A DNA stretch of 64,000 nucleotides from assembly GCF_036194065.1 (NCBI RefSeq), contig NZ_CP108095.1, forward strand, positions 6,324,001-6,388,000, given 5' to 3'. Below, in pieces: positions 1 through 5,506 of this stretch; the stretch's first letter is position 1, and each line of letters opens with the position of its first letter. Source of the DNA: Streptomyces sp. NBC_00239 (lineage in GTDB: Bacteria; Actinomycetota; Actinomycetes; Streptomycetales; Streptomycetaceae). The notes beneath the pieces are model-generated. The model was not told the DNA's origin and did no database searches. It saw only the letters and a list, made by a program, of their open reading frames with translations. Made by a program: the position numbers and the translations under genes.

Positions 1-1
1 C

Positions 2-541
2 ACCGCCGGCATCATGAACCTGGTGGTCCTCACCGCCGCGCTCTCCAGCCTCAACTCCGGCCTCTACTCCACCGGCCGGATCCTGCGCTCGATGGCCATG
101 GCAGGCTCCGCGCCCAAGTTCACCGCCCGCATGAACAAGGGCAAGGTCCCCTACGGCGGCGTCCTGTTCACCGCGGCCTTCGGCGTCGCCGGCGTCGGTC
201 TGAACTACTGGATGCCCGGCGAGGCCTTCGAAATCGTCCTCAACCTCGCCTCCATCGGCATCCTCGGCACCTGGGCCATGGTCATGCTCTGCTCGCTGCA
301 CTTCTGGCGCCGCGCGCAGGACGGCCGCGTCACCCGCCCCGCCTACCGGCTGCCCTGGGCCCCGTACACGCAGATCGTCACCCTGCTCTTCCTCGTCACC
401 GTCCTCGTCCTGATGTGGTGCGACGGCGGTGTGGGCCGCACCACGGTGAAGTTCCTCCCGCTGATCGCCGCCGCCCTCGTCGGCGGCTGGTTCCTGGTCC
501 GCCGCCGCGTCGCCGAACTGGCCGCCGACACCCCCCGCTGA
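2..541 (+). CDS. Amino acid permease, C-terminal part (L-asparagine permease-like)
   Basis: This is the end of an APC-superfamily amino acid/proton symporter; the start lies before the window and the reading frame is open from base 2. The visible 179 residues hold about four membrane segments. They include the family stretch around LSSLNSGLYSTGRILRSMA, then the loop APKFTARMNKGKVPYGG, which resembles AnsP-type asparagine and GABA permeases. A short tail rich in arginine follows the last helix (VGGWFLVRRRVAEL), as expected on the cytoplasmic side. Substrate is inferred from loose resemblance only. A GC-rich hairpin follows about 20 bases after the stop. Complete at the 3' end, no damage seen. 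Confidence 0.88.
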   Translation, partial: TAGIMNLVVLTAALSSLNSGLYSTGRILRSMAMAGSAPKFTARMNKGKVPYGGVLFTAAFGVAGVGLNYWMPGEAFEIVLNLASIGILGTWAMVMLCSLHFWRRAQDGRVTRPAYRLPWAPYTQIVTLLFLVTVLVLMWCDGGVGRTTVKFLPLIAAALVGGWFLVRRRVAELAADTPR

Positions 542-558
542 CGGCCCCGCACCACGCG

Positions 559-607
559 AAGCCCCGCCCCGACCACCGGAACCGAAGACGGTCGGGCGCG
601 GGGCCTT
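559..607 (+). terminator. Hairpin terminator after the permease
   Basis: The left arm (GCCCCGC then CCCGACC) pairs with GGTCGGG then GCGGGGC after a single bulged C. The hairpin begins 18 bases after the permease stop. There is no T-run, as is usual for Streptomyces terminators. Confidence 0.7.
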
Positions 608-710
608 CCCACGCCCGTGAGCGGCACGGCCCCCTCCGGCGGCCCGCGCCCCCGGCCGTACGACCCTCCCCGCGGGCCCTCACGCCGTACGCGCGCATTC
701 ACGCCATGCC

Positions 711-775
711 CGCACCCGCGCCGTCCGGACCGCACCCGCGCCGTCCGGACCGCACCCGCGCCGTCCGGACCGCCA
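711..775. repeat. Short tandem repeat, 20-bp unit, about 3 copies
   Basis: The 20-base unit CGCACCCGCGCCGTCCGGAC is repeated three times head to tail (711-770) and then decays. It lies just downstream (on the minus strand) of the pseudogene at 799-1383 and may be a replication-slippage product in sequence no longer under coding constraint. Confidence 0.8.
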
Positions 776-798
776 CCCGTACCGGCCGGCCCCTCACA

Positions 799-1383
799 CC
801 CTCCGAGCTGCGCGTCGGCCAGGGCGGCCGGCACCGAGGGATCCAGCGAGTCCAGGTCGCCGACGGCCTCCGCGTAGCCGCCCGCTTGCAGGGACTCCGC
901 GAGGAGCCGCCGAGCCGCCGCCTCCGGCGCGTCCGCGGCCAGTTGCCGCAGTGCCTGCGCCCGCTCGCGCGGGCCCGGGACCTCCGCGACCAGCTCACCG
1001 GCCCGGACGGTGTCGCCCAGGGACACCAGGGCCGACACGACCGCCGCGAGCGCCTGCGACCGCTCGTCGTGGTTCGAGATGCCCCGTGCGGTGCCAGCCC
1101 TCCGCGCGGTACCGGTCGGACCGGGCGTGCAGCCGCTCCAGGCACGCCCCGCCAGTTCCGGCTCGCGCCCGCGCAGCTCCGGCGGGGCGATCCGTTCGAC
1201 CTGCCGCAGGTAGCCGCTGCGCACCTGCGGCTCCGCTGCGACGGTGACGTCCCCGTGCACGATGCCCGAGACGGCGCCCCCGCCGCCGAGTGCCCGCGCC
1301 GCCCCGGTCCGGGCCGCGGCGAGGGCCGGCCCGTCCCCCCGCTGGATCATCCGGCCGGTATCGTCGACGGCTCCGACAGGCAC
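799..1383 (-). pseudogene. Remnant of a large NTPase/repeat protein with an internal deletion
   Basis: Reading the minus strand from a GTG/ATG-poor region near 1383, the first 80 residues contain VSGIVHGDVT followed by YLRQVERIAPPELRGREPEL. I recognise that stretch as the N-terminal region of large Streptomyces NTPase proteins. About 20 residues of unrelated filler follow (near 1068-1140). The frame then continues as ERSQALAAVVSALVSLGD and AARRLLAESLQAGGYAEAV, which look like the C-terminal helical (HEAT/TPR-like) repeats of the same proteins. The middle, where the ATPase domain should be, is missing. After about residue 195 no protein-like sequence remains. I interpret this as a gene reduced to its two ends by an internal deletion. 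Which family member it was cannot be said. Confidence 0.6.
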
Positions 1384-1394
1384 CGGGGAAACGC

Positions 1395-1424
1395 GAAGAA
1401 CCCCAGCCGGAGCTGGGGTTCTTC
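1395..1424 (-). terminator. Terminator of tRNA-Leu
   Basis: A perfect 13-bp inverted repeat (GAAGAACCCCAGC / GCTGGGGTTCTTC, 4-base loop) starts two bases after the encoded CCA end of the tRNA, reading on the minus strand. Placement and symmetry make it the likely tRNA terminator. Confidence 0.85.
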
Positions 1425-1426
1425 AG

Positions 1427-1514
1427 TGGTGTCCGAGGGGGGACTTGAACCCCCACGCCCGATAAAGGGCACTAGCACCTCAAGCTAGCGCGTCTGCCAT
1501 TCCGCCACCCGGAC
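1427..1514 (-). tRNA. tRNA-Leu (anticodon GAG)
   Basis: The minus strand folds into a class II tRNA of 88 nt with an encoded CCA. The acceptor stem GTCCGGG pairs with CTCGGAC (one G-T pair). The anticodon stem CTAGC/GCTAG encloses loop TTGAGGT, giving anticodon GAG. A long variable arm (TGCCCTTTATCGGGCG) typical of leucine tRNAs follows, and the T arm GGGGGTTCAAGTCCCCC is canonical. It reads leucine codons CTC and CTT. Confidence 0.96.
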
Positions 1515-1690
1515 AAGGTGTCTGTCTCGCGTCCCTTCCGGGCCGCTCCGACGAAGAGAACATTACCAGGGTTTCGGACTGCCTCGATCACACCCCCTGA
1601 CCGGCGCGGACGGGCCTTGGGCGGAGCGCGTCGGGAGGCGAGGATGGGGGAGGACTGTGAAGAACGGCTGACGAAGCGGGAGGAATCAGC

Positions 1691-3016
1691 GTGAGCGATT
1701 CGAACACGGGCAGGACCGGGTCCGGCGAGGACGAGGTCGTCGGGCTCTGCAGTGACCTCATCCGGATCGACACCAGCAACTACGGCGACCACTCCGGGCC
1801 GGGGGAGCGCAAGGCGGCGGAGTACGTCGCGGAGAAGCTCGCCGAGGTCGGCCTGGAGCCGCAGATCATCGAGTCCCACAAGGGCCGCGCCTCCACGGTG
1901 GCCCGCATCGAGGGCGAGGACCCCTCGCGGCCGGCGCTGCTCATCCACGGCCACACCGACGTGGTGCCGGCCAACGCGGCCGACTGGACGCACCACCCGT
2001 TCTCCGGCGAGGTGGCCGACGGCTGCGTCTGGGGCCGCGGCGCGGTGGACATGAAGGACATGGACGCGATGACCCTCGCGGTCGTACGGGAGCGGATGCG
2101 CAGCGGTCGCAAGCCCCCGCGCGACATCGTCCTGGCCTTCCTCGCCGACGAGGAGGCGGGCGGCCTGTACGGCGCCCGGCACCTGGTCGACAAGCACGCC
2201 GGCCTGTTCGACGGCGTCACGGAGGCCATCGGTGAGGTCGGCGGCTTCTCGTTCACCGTCAACGAGAACCTGCGCCTCTACCTGGTGGAGACCGCCCAGA
2301 AGGGCATGCACTGGATGCGGCTCACGGTGGAGGGCACCGCCGGCCACGGGTCGATGACGAACAACGACAACGCGATCACCGAGCTGTGCGAGGCGGTGGG
2401 CCGCCTCGGCCGGCACACCTGGCCGGTGCGGGTGACCAAGACCGTCCGGTCGTTCCTGGACGAGCTCTCGGACGCGCTCGGCACCGAGCTCGACCCCGAG
2501 AACATGGACGAGACCCTCGCCAAGCTCGGCGGCATCGCCAAGATGGTCGGCGCCACGCTGCGCAACTCGGCCGCGCCGACGATGCTCGGCGCCGGCTACA
2601 AGGTCAACGTGATCCCCGGCGAGGCCGTGGCGCACGTGGACGGCCGCTTCCTGCCCGGCTACGAGCAGGAGTTCCTCGCCGACCTGGACCGGCTGCTCGG
2701 CCCCCGGGTCAAGCGCGAGGACGTGCACGCCGACAAGGCCCTGGAGACCGGCTTCGACGGCCGGCTGGTCGACGCCATGCAGACGGCCCTGGTCGCCGAG
2801 GACCCGATCGCGCGCGCGGTGCCGTACATGCTCTCGGGCGGTACGGACGCGAAGTCCTTCGACGACCTCGGCATCCGCTGCTTCGGCTTCGCGCCGCTGC
2901 AGCTGCCGCCGGAGCTGGACTTCGCGGGCATGTTCCACGGCGTCGACGAGCGGGTGCCGGTCGACGGCCTGAAGTTCGGCGTACGCGTTCTGGACCGATT
3001 CATCGACAACTGCTGA
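1691..3016 (+). CDS. M20/M25/M40-family metallopeptidase (dipeptidase/deacylase-like)
   Basis: 441 residues, a usual length for cytosolic M20 hydrolases that cleave amide bonds of small peptides or acylated amino acids (ArgE/DapE/carboxypeptidase G2 group). Visible metal-site motifs are LLIHGHTDVVPA (about residues 83-94, metal-binding His and catalytic Asp), WGRGAVDMKD (bridging Asp) and FLADEEAGG (catalytic and metal Glu pair). SGGTDAKSF and the late MFHGVDE supply the last ligands. The GTG start is preceded by GGGAGGAA with six bases of spacing. No signal peptide. The gene stands alone between tRNA-Leu and the chaplins. The real substrate cannot be read from the sequence. Confidence 0.93.
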   Translation: MSDSNTGRTGSGEDEVVGLCSDLIRIDTSNYGDHSGPGERKAAEYVAEKLAEVGLEPQIIESHKGRASTVARIEGEDPSRPALLIHGHTDVVPANAADWTHHPFSGEVADGCVWGRGAVDMKDMDAMTLAVVRERMRSGRKPPRDIVLAFLADEEAGGLYGARHLVDKHAGLFDGVTEAIGEVGGFSFTVNENLRLYLVETAQKGMHWMRLTVEGTAGHGSMTNNDNAITELCEAVGRLGRHTWPVRVTKTVRSFLDELSDALGTELDPENMDETLAKLGGIAKMVGATLRNSAAPTMLGAGYKVNVIPGEAVAHVDGRFLPGYEQEFLADLDRLLGPRVKREDVHADKALETGFDGRLVDAMQTALVAEDPIARAVPYMLSGGTDAKSFDDLGIRCFGFAPLQLPPELDFAGMFHGVDERVPVDGLKFGVRVLDRFIDNC

Positions 3017-3103
3017 AACCTCGTGCAGGTGTGCGCAATCCACTGAGAAGAGTGAATGCGCTCATACGCTCGTAGCCCTGGTGGCACCTCCTCGTTACTG
3101 GTG

Positions 3104-3128
3104 ATGCGGTCCGCGGCTGGGACCGCAT
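3104..3128 (+). promoter_or_regulatory. Stem-loop in the short-chaplin leader
   Basis: ATGCGGTCC and GGACCGCAT form a perfect 9-bp stem with a 7-base loop. It ends eight bases before the AGGAGG ribosome binding site of the chaplin gene. It could stabilise the mRNA of this very highly expressed protein or restrict ribosome access; I cannot tell which. Confidence 0.55.
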
Positions 3129-3146
3129 TGCCTACTAGGAGGAATG

Positions 3147-3380
3147 ATGATCAAGAAGGTTGCCGCCGTCGCGGCCGCCACTGGTGGCCTGGTTCTCGCG
3201 GGTGCGGGGCTGGCTTCCGCCGACGCCGGCGCCCAGGGTGCTGCCATCGGCTCCCCCGGCGTGCTCTCGGGCAACGTCGTCCAGGTCCCCGTCCACGTTC
3301 CCATCAACGTGTGCGGCAACACGGTCAACGTGATCGGCCTGCTGAACCCGGCCTTCGGCAACACCTGCGTCAACGCCTGA
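3147..3380 (+). CDS. chpH: Short chaplin (ChpH-like), secreted amyloid surface protein
   Basis: A 77-residue secreted protein: signal peptide MIKKVAAVAAATGGLVLAGA ending near ASADA, then one chaplin domain. The domain contains SPGVLSGNVVQVPVHVPINV and the Cys pair in CGNTVNVIGLLNPAFGNTC, which forms a disulfide in cysteine-containing short chaplins. Chaplins assemble into amyloid fibrils that lower surface tension and coat aerial hyphae and spores. The leader has two ATGs in a row. AGGAGG sits only one base before the first, so the second ATG (3147) is the better start and gives the 77-residue ChpH length. It is followed by a hairpin and then the long chaplin gene, the chpH-chpC order known in S. 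coelicolor. Confidence 0.93.
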   Translation: MIKKVAAVAAATGGLVLAGAGLASADAGAQGAAIGSPGVLSGNVVQVPVHVPINVCGNTVNVIGLLNPAFGNTCVNA

Positions 3381-3422
3381 TTCTGACGCCGATTCACACC
3401 CTTCCGAGGGTATGGGTCCCCG

Positions 3423-3453
3423 GCCCCGGAGTGCGCGATCCGCGCTCCGGGGC
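3423..3453 (+). terminator. Hairpin between the two chaplin genes
   Basis: GCCCCGGAG pairs with CTCCGGGGC, with further pairing inside (GCGC). It lies 43 bases after the short-chaplin stop and separates the two chaplin transcripts or attenuates read-through. Confidence 0.6.
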
Positions 3454-3533
3454 TCCGGGGTTTCGGCGTACGAGCGGGGGAGCCCGTGCGCCGGTGCACG
3501 CACGAAGCAAAAGATGCAGCAGGGGGTAAGCAC

Positions 3534-4376
3534 ATGCGACAGGTCACCAGGATCACCAGGGTCACCCGGAAGACGCTGATCACCGTGGCGGCCGCGGGAG
3601 GTGTCCTCGCTCTCGGCGGGGGATACGCCCAGGCCGACGCCGGCGCCGCCGGGGGCACGTCGGACTCGCCGGGCGTACTGTCCGGCAACACCGTCCAGGC
3701 GCCGGTCCACGCACCGGTCAACGCCTGCGGGAACACCGTCTCCGTGATCGGGATCCTCAATCCGGCCTTCGGGAACCACTGCGCGAACACCGGGGACGGC
3801 CGCCACGGCCGGCCGGGCGCGCAGGCCCAGGGGGGCGCACACGATTCGCCGGGCGTGGGATCCGGCAACACCGTCCAGGCGCCCGTCGAGGTGCCGGTGA
3901 ACGCCTGCGGGAACACCGTCTCGGTGGTCGGGCTCCTCAACCCGGCCCTCGGCAACGACTGCGCGAACACCGCCCACGGCAAGCCCGGCCACCCGGGCAC
4001 GCCGGGCAAGCCGGGACACCCGGGAACACCCGGCAAGCCCGGCCACCCCGGTACGCCCGGAAAGCCGGGACACCCCGGTGAGCCCGGCAAGCCCGGCCAC
4101 CCGGGAACGCCGGGGAAGCCCGGACAGCACGCTGAACCCGGCAGGCCCGGTCACCCGGGTACGCCCGGACAGCCCGGCAAGCCCGGCACCTCGGGCACGG
4201 GCACGGGCGAGGGGGCGCACGGCTCGGACGCGGGCTCCCGCGGCGAGACGGTGACGCGGGGCGGCGCCCTCGCGCACACCGGCGCCGACGGCGCCCTCGG
4301 CGTCGTCCTGCCCATCGGCGGCGGCATGCTGCTCGCCGGCGCCGTGCTCTACCGGCGCGCCCGCGCCGCCGCCTGA
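3534..4376 (+). CDS. chpC: Long chaplin (ChpC-like), two chaplin domains, cell-wall anchored
   Basis: 280 residues. Order: signal peptide (hydrophobic TLITVAAAGGVLALGGGYA, cleavage near AQADA); chaplin domain 1 (SPGVLSGNTVQAPVHAPV... CGNTVSVIG... C); chaplin domain 2 (SPGVGSGNTVQAPVEVPV... CGNTVSVVG... C); about 65 residues of collagen-like Gly-X-Y repeats; sorting signal LAHTG; hydrophobic helix; basic tail RRARAAA. LAXTG is the site used by class E sortases, so this protein should be covalently fixed to the wall and nucleate short chaplins. Start ATG 3534 is chosen because AGGGGG precedes it by eight bases. The proline-rich collagen-like spacer is the unusual part. Confidence 0.9.
   Translation: MRQVTRITRVTRKTLITVAAAGGVLALGGGYAQADAGAAGGTSDSPGVLSGNTVQAPVHAPVNACGNTVSVIGILNPAFGNHCANTGDGRHGRPGAQAQGGAHDSPGVGSGNTVQAPVEVPVNACGNTVSVVGLLNPALGNDCANTAHGKPGHPGTPGKPGHPGTPGKPGHPGTPGKPGHPGEPGKPGHPGTPGKPGQHAEPGRPGHPGTPGQPGKPGTSGTGTGEGAHGSDAGSRGETVTRGGALAHTGADGALGVVLPIGGGMLLAGAVLYRRARAAA
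3978..4190 (+). repeat. Collagen-like coding repeat (GKPGHPGTP, 27-bp unit)
   Basis: Inside the long chaplin gene, the nine-residue unit GKPGHPGTP or close variants (GEP, GQP) recurs about seven times in near-perfect Gly-X-Y register. Third-position changes between units show that the protein repeat, not just the DNA, is kept. It probably forms an extended stalk between the chaplin domains and the wall anchor. Confidence 0.85.
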
Positions 4377-4412
4377 CAGCCGGCCGCAGGACACCGCCGG
4401 CAGGTTCCGGAC

Positions 4413-4447
4413 GGCCGGGCCCCGCGCATCCCGCGCGGGGCCCGGCC
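4413..4447. terminator. Bidirectional terminator between convergent genes
   Basis: GGCCGGGCCCCGCG and CGCGGGGCCCGGCC form a 14-bp perfect stem. It lies between the ends of the long chaplin (+) and the small minus-strand gene, whose stop codon is only two bases away. Confidence 0.8.
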
Positions 4448-4449
4448 GC

Positions 4450-4638
4450 TCACCATGTGGGACGCAGCTGGCGGATGATCCGGCGGCGCAGCCGCACCCG
4501 GCGGCTGCCGTCCCGGCGCAGCGTCAGCCGGTCCAGCTCCCAATTCCCGTACTCCGCATGGTCGGTCAGCAGACGGGTCGCCTCCTTGCGCGTCACACCG
4601 CGGGGCACGTACACGTCGACAAATTCGTATTCCGGCAT
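4450..4638 (-). CDS. Small conserved actinobacterial protein (DUF5703-like)
   Basis: 62 residues, starting MPEYEFVDVYVPRGV and ending in a strongly basic tail (RRVRLRRRIIRQLRPTW). The centre reads TRKEATRLLTDHAEYGNWELDRLTL. I associate this pattern, from memory, with DUF5703, a family of unknown function found next to the chaplins in Streptomyces. The basic tail suggests contact with nucleic acid or membrane, which is inference. It is divergent from the next gene and shares a 47-base promoter region with it. No cysteines, no signal peptide. Confidence 0.78.
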   Translation of the reverse strand: MPEYEFVDVYVPRGVTRKEATRLLTDHAEYGNWELDRLTLRRDGSRRVRLRRRIIRQLRPTW

Positions 4639-4672
4639 CGCATCTATTGTGCGCGCAGCGACCAGGTACGGA

Positions 4673-4678
4673 TAGCGT
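4673..4678 (+). promoter_or_regulatory. -10 element TAGCGT, leaderless start
   Basis: TAGCGT ends seven bases before the ATG at 4686 and no ribosome binding site is present, so transcription probably starts at or beside the A of the ATG. Confidence 0.6.
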
Positions 4679-4685
4679 CTGCACT

Positions 4686-5366
4686 ATGTCTGATGTCGCT
4701 CAGCCCACCGCTGCCGAGGTACGCGCCGCCGCCGAGGCGATCAAAACCGCGCTGGACCGCCACCTGGCGGCGGTCGAGCGCCGGACCGGGGACGATGACC
4801 CGGCTGTCTACGCCGCGTTCAACGAACTGGCCGCGGCTGCCGAGGAATACGATGAGCTCCTCTACGACCGCTACGACGAGGTCACCCCCTTCGAGATCCC
4901 GGCCTCCGGAGAACCGGGCCGGTACAGCGGCCCGGAGGAGCCCGGCGTCTTCAGCGTGATGATCCGCCGCGACTACGTCGTCGCGGACCCGCAGCGGTTC
5001 GTCGCCCACGCCGAAATGGTCGCCGCCGCCGACCCCGACCACGGCCACGCCATGAACAACCCGGGGACCGCCGACGCGCTCGGCGTCCTCTTCAGCGAAT
5101 ACGAAGCCGACGAAATCGCCAGCCGCCACCAGGAGTTCGGGCTCGCGGAAGGCGACTCCACCCTCTGGATCGTGACCTCGGAAGAGCCCGCCGAGCCCGG
5201 CGAATGGCTCGGCGCACCCTTCGACCACCCCGACTTCGATCACGTACTGCACCGCTTCGAGGCCAGCTCCGTGTTCACGGGCCGGCTCAGCCAGAGCTTC
5301 GACTACGACGTCGAGGAGGAGGAAGGCGACGAGGATCTGGAGGTCCTCGACTCGGGCCGCGCCTAG
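4686..5366 (+). CDS. Conserved acidic cytosolic protein, function unknown
   Basis: 226 residues, not assigned to a family I know. The first 60 residues are helical and coiled-coil-like (AAAEAIKTALDRHLAAVERR). The middle contains two similar blocks around VFSVMIRRDYVVADPQRF and STLWIVTSEEP, which may be a duplicated alpha/beta fold. The C-terminus is very acidic (DYDVEEEEGDEDLEVLD). No signal peptide or membrane segment. The start is the ATG 4686, apparently leaderless. It is transcribed away from the DUF5703-like gene and ends before a strong bidirectional terminator. The position is conserved in Streptomyces as I recall the S. coelicolor map. Confidence 0.85.
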   Translation: MSDVAQPTAAEVRAAAEAIKTALDRHLAAVERRTGDDDPAVYAAFNELAAAAEEYDELLYDRYDEVTPFEIPASGEPGRYSGPEEPGVFSVMIRRDYVVADPQRFVAHAEMVAAADPDHGHAMNNPGTADALGVLFSEYEADEIASRHQEFGLAEGDSTLWIVTSEEPAEPGEWLGAPFDHPDFDHVLHRFEASSVFTGRLSQSFDYDVEEEEGDEDLEVLDSGRA

Positions 5367-5440
5367 CCGCCGGCCCGCGGCCGGGCCGGGAGCCCGTACC
5401 GCGCCGCACGACCGTCCCGTCCACCGGCACGCCCGCCGCT

Positions 5441-5478
5441 CGCCCGGGCGGTCCTCCTTCCGGAGGGCCGCCCGGGCG
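5441..5478. terminator. Bidirectional terminator between convergent genes
   Basis: CGCCCGGGCGGTCCTCC pairs with GGAGGGCCGCCCGGGCG with one G-T pair and a short loop. It lies between the acidic protein (+) and the RecD-like gene (-). Confidence 0.8.
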
Positions 5479-5506
5479 TCGTCACGTCCGCGCCCGGGTC
5501 ATGGGA

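Noticed and set aside
1427..1514. tRNA-Leu as an attachment site of an integrated element
   Set aside because: No second copy of the tRNA 3' end and no integrase gene were seen in the window.
3017..3146. A BldN-type sigma factor promoter for the chaplin gene
   Set aside because: I looked for the expected CGTAAC and CGTTGA boxes at proper spacing and did not find a convincing pair.
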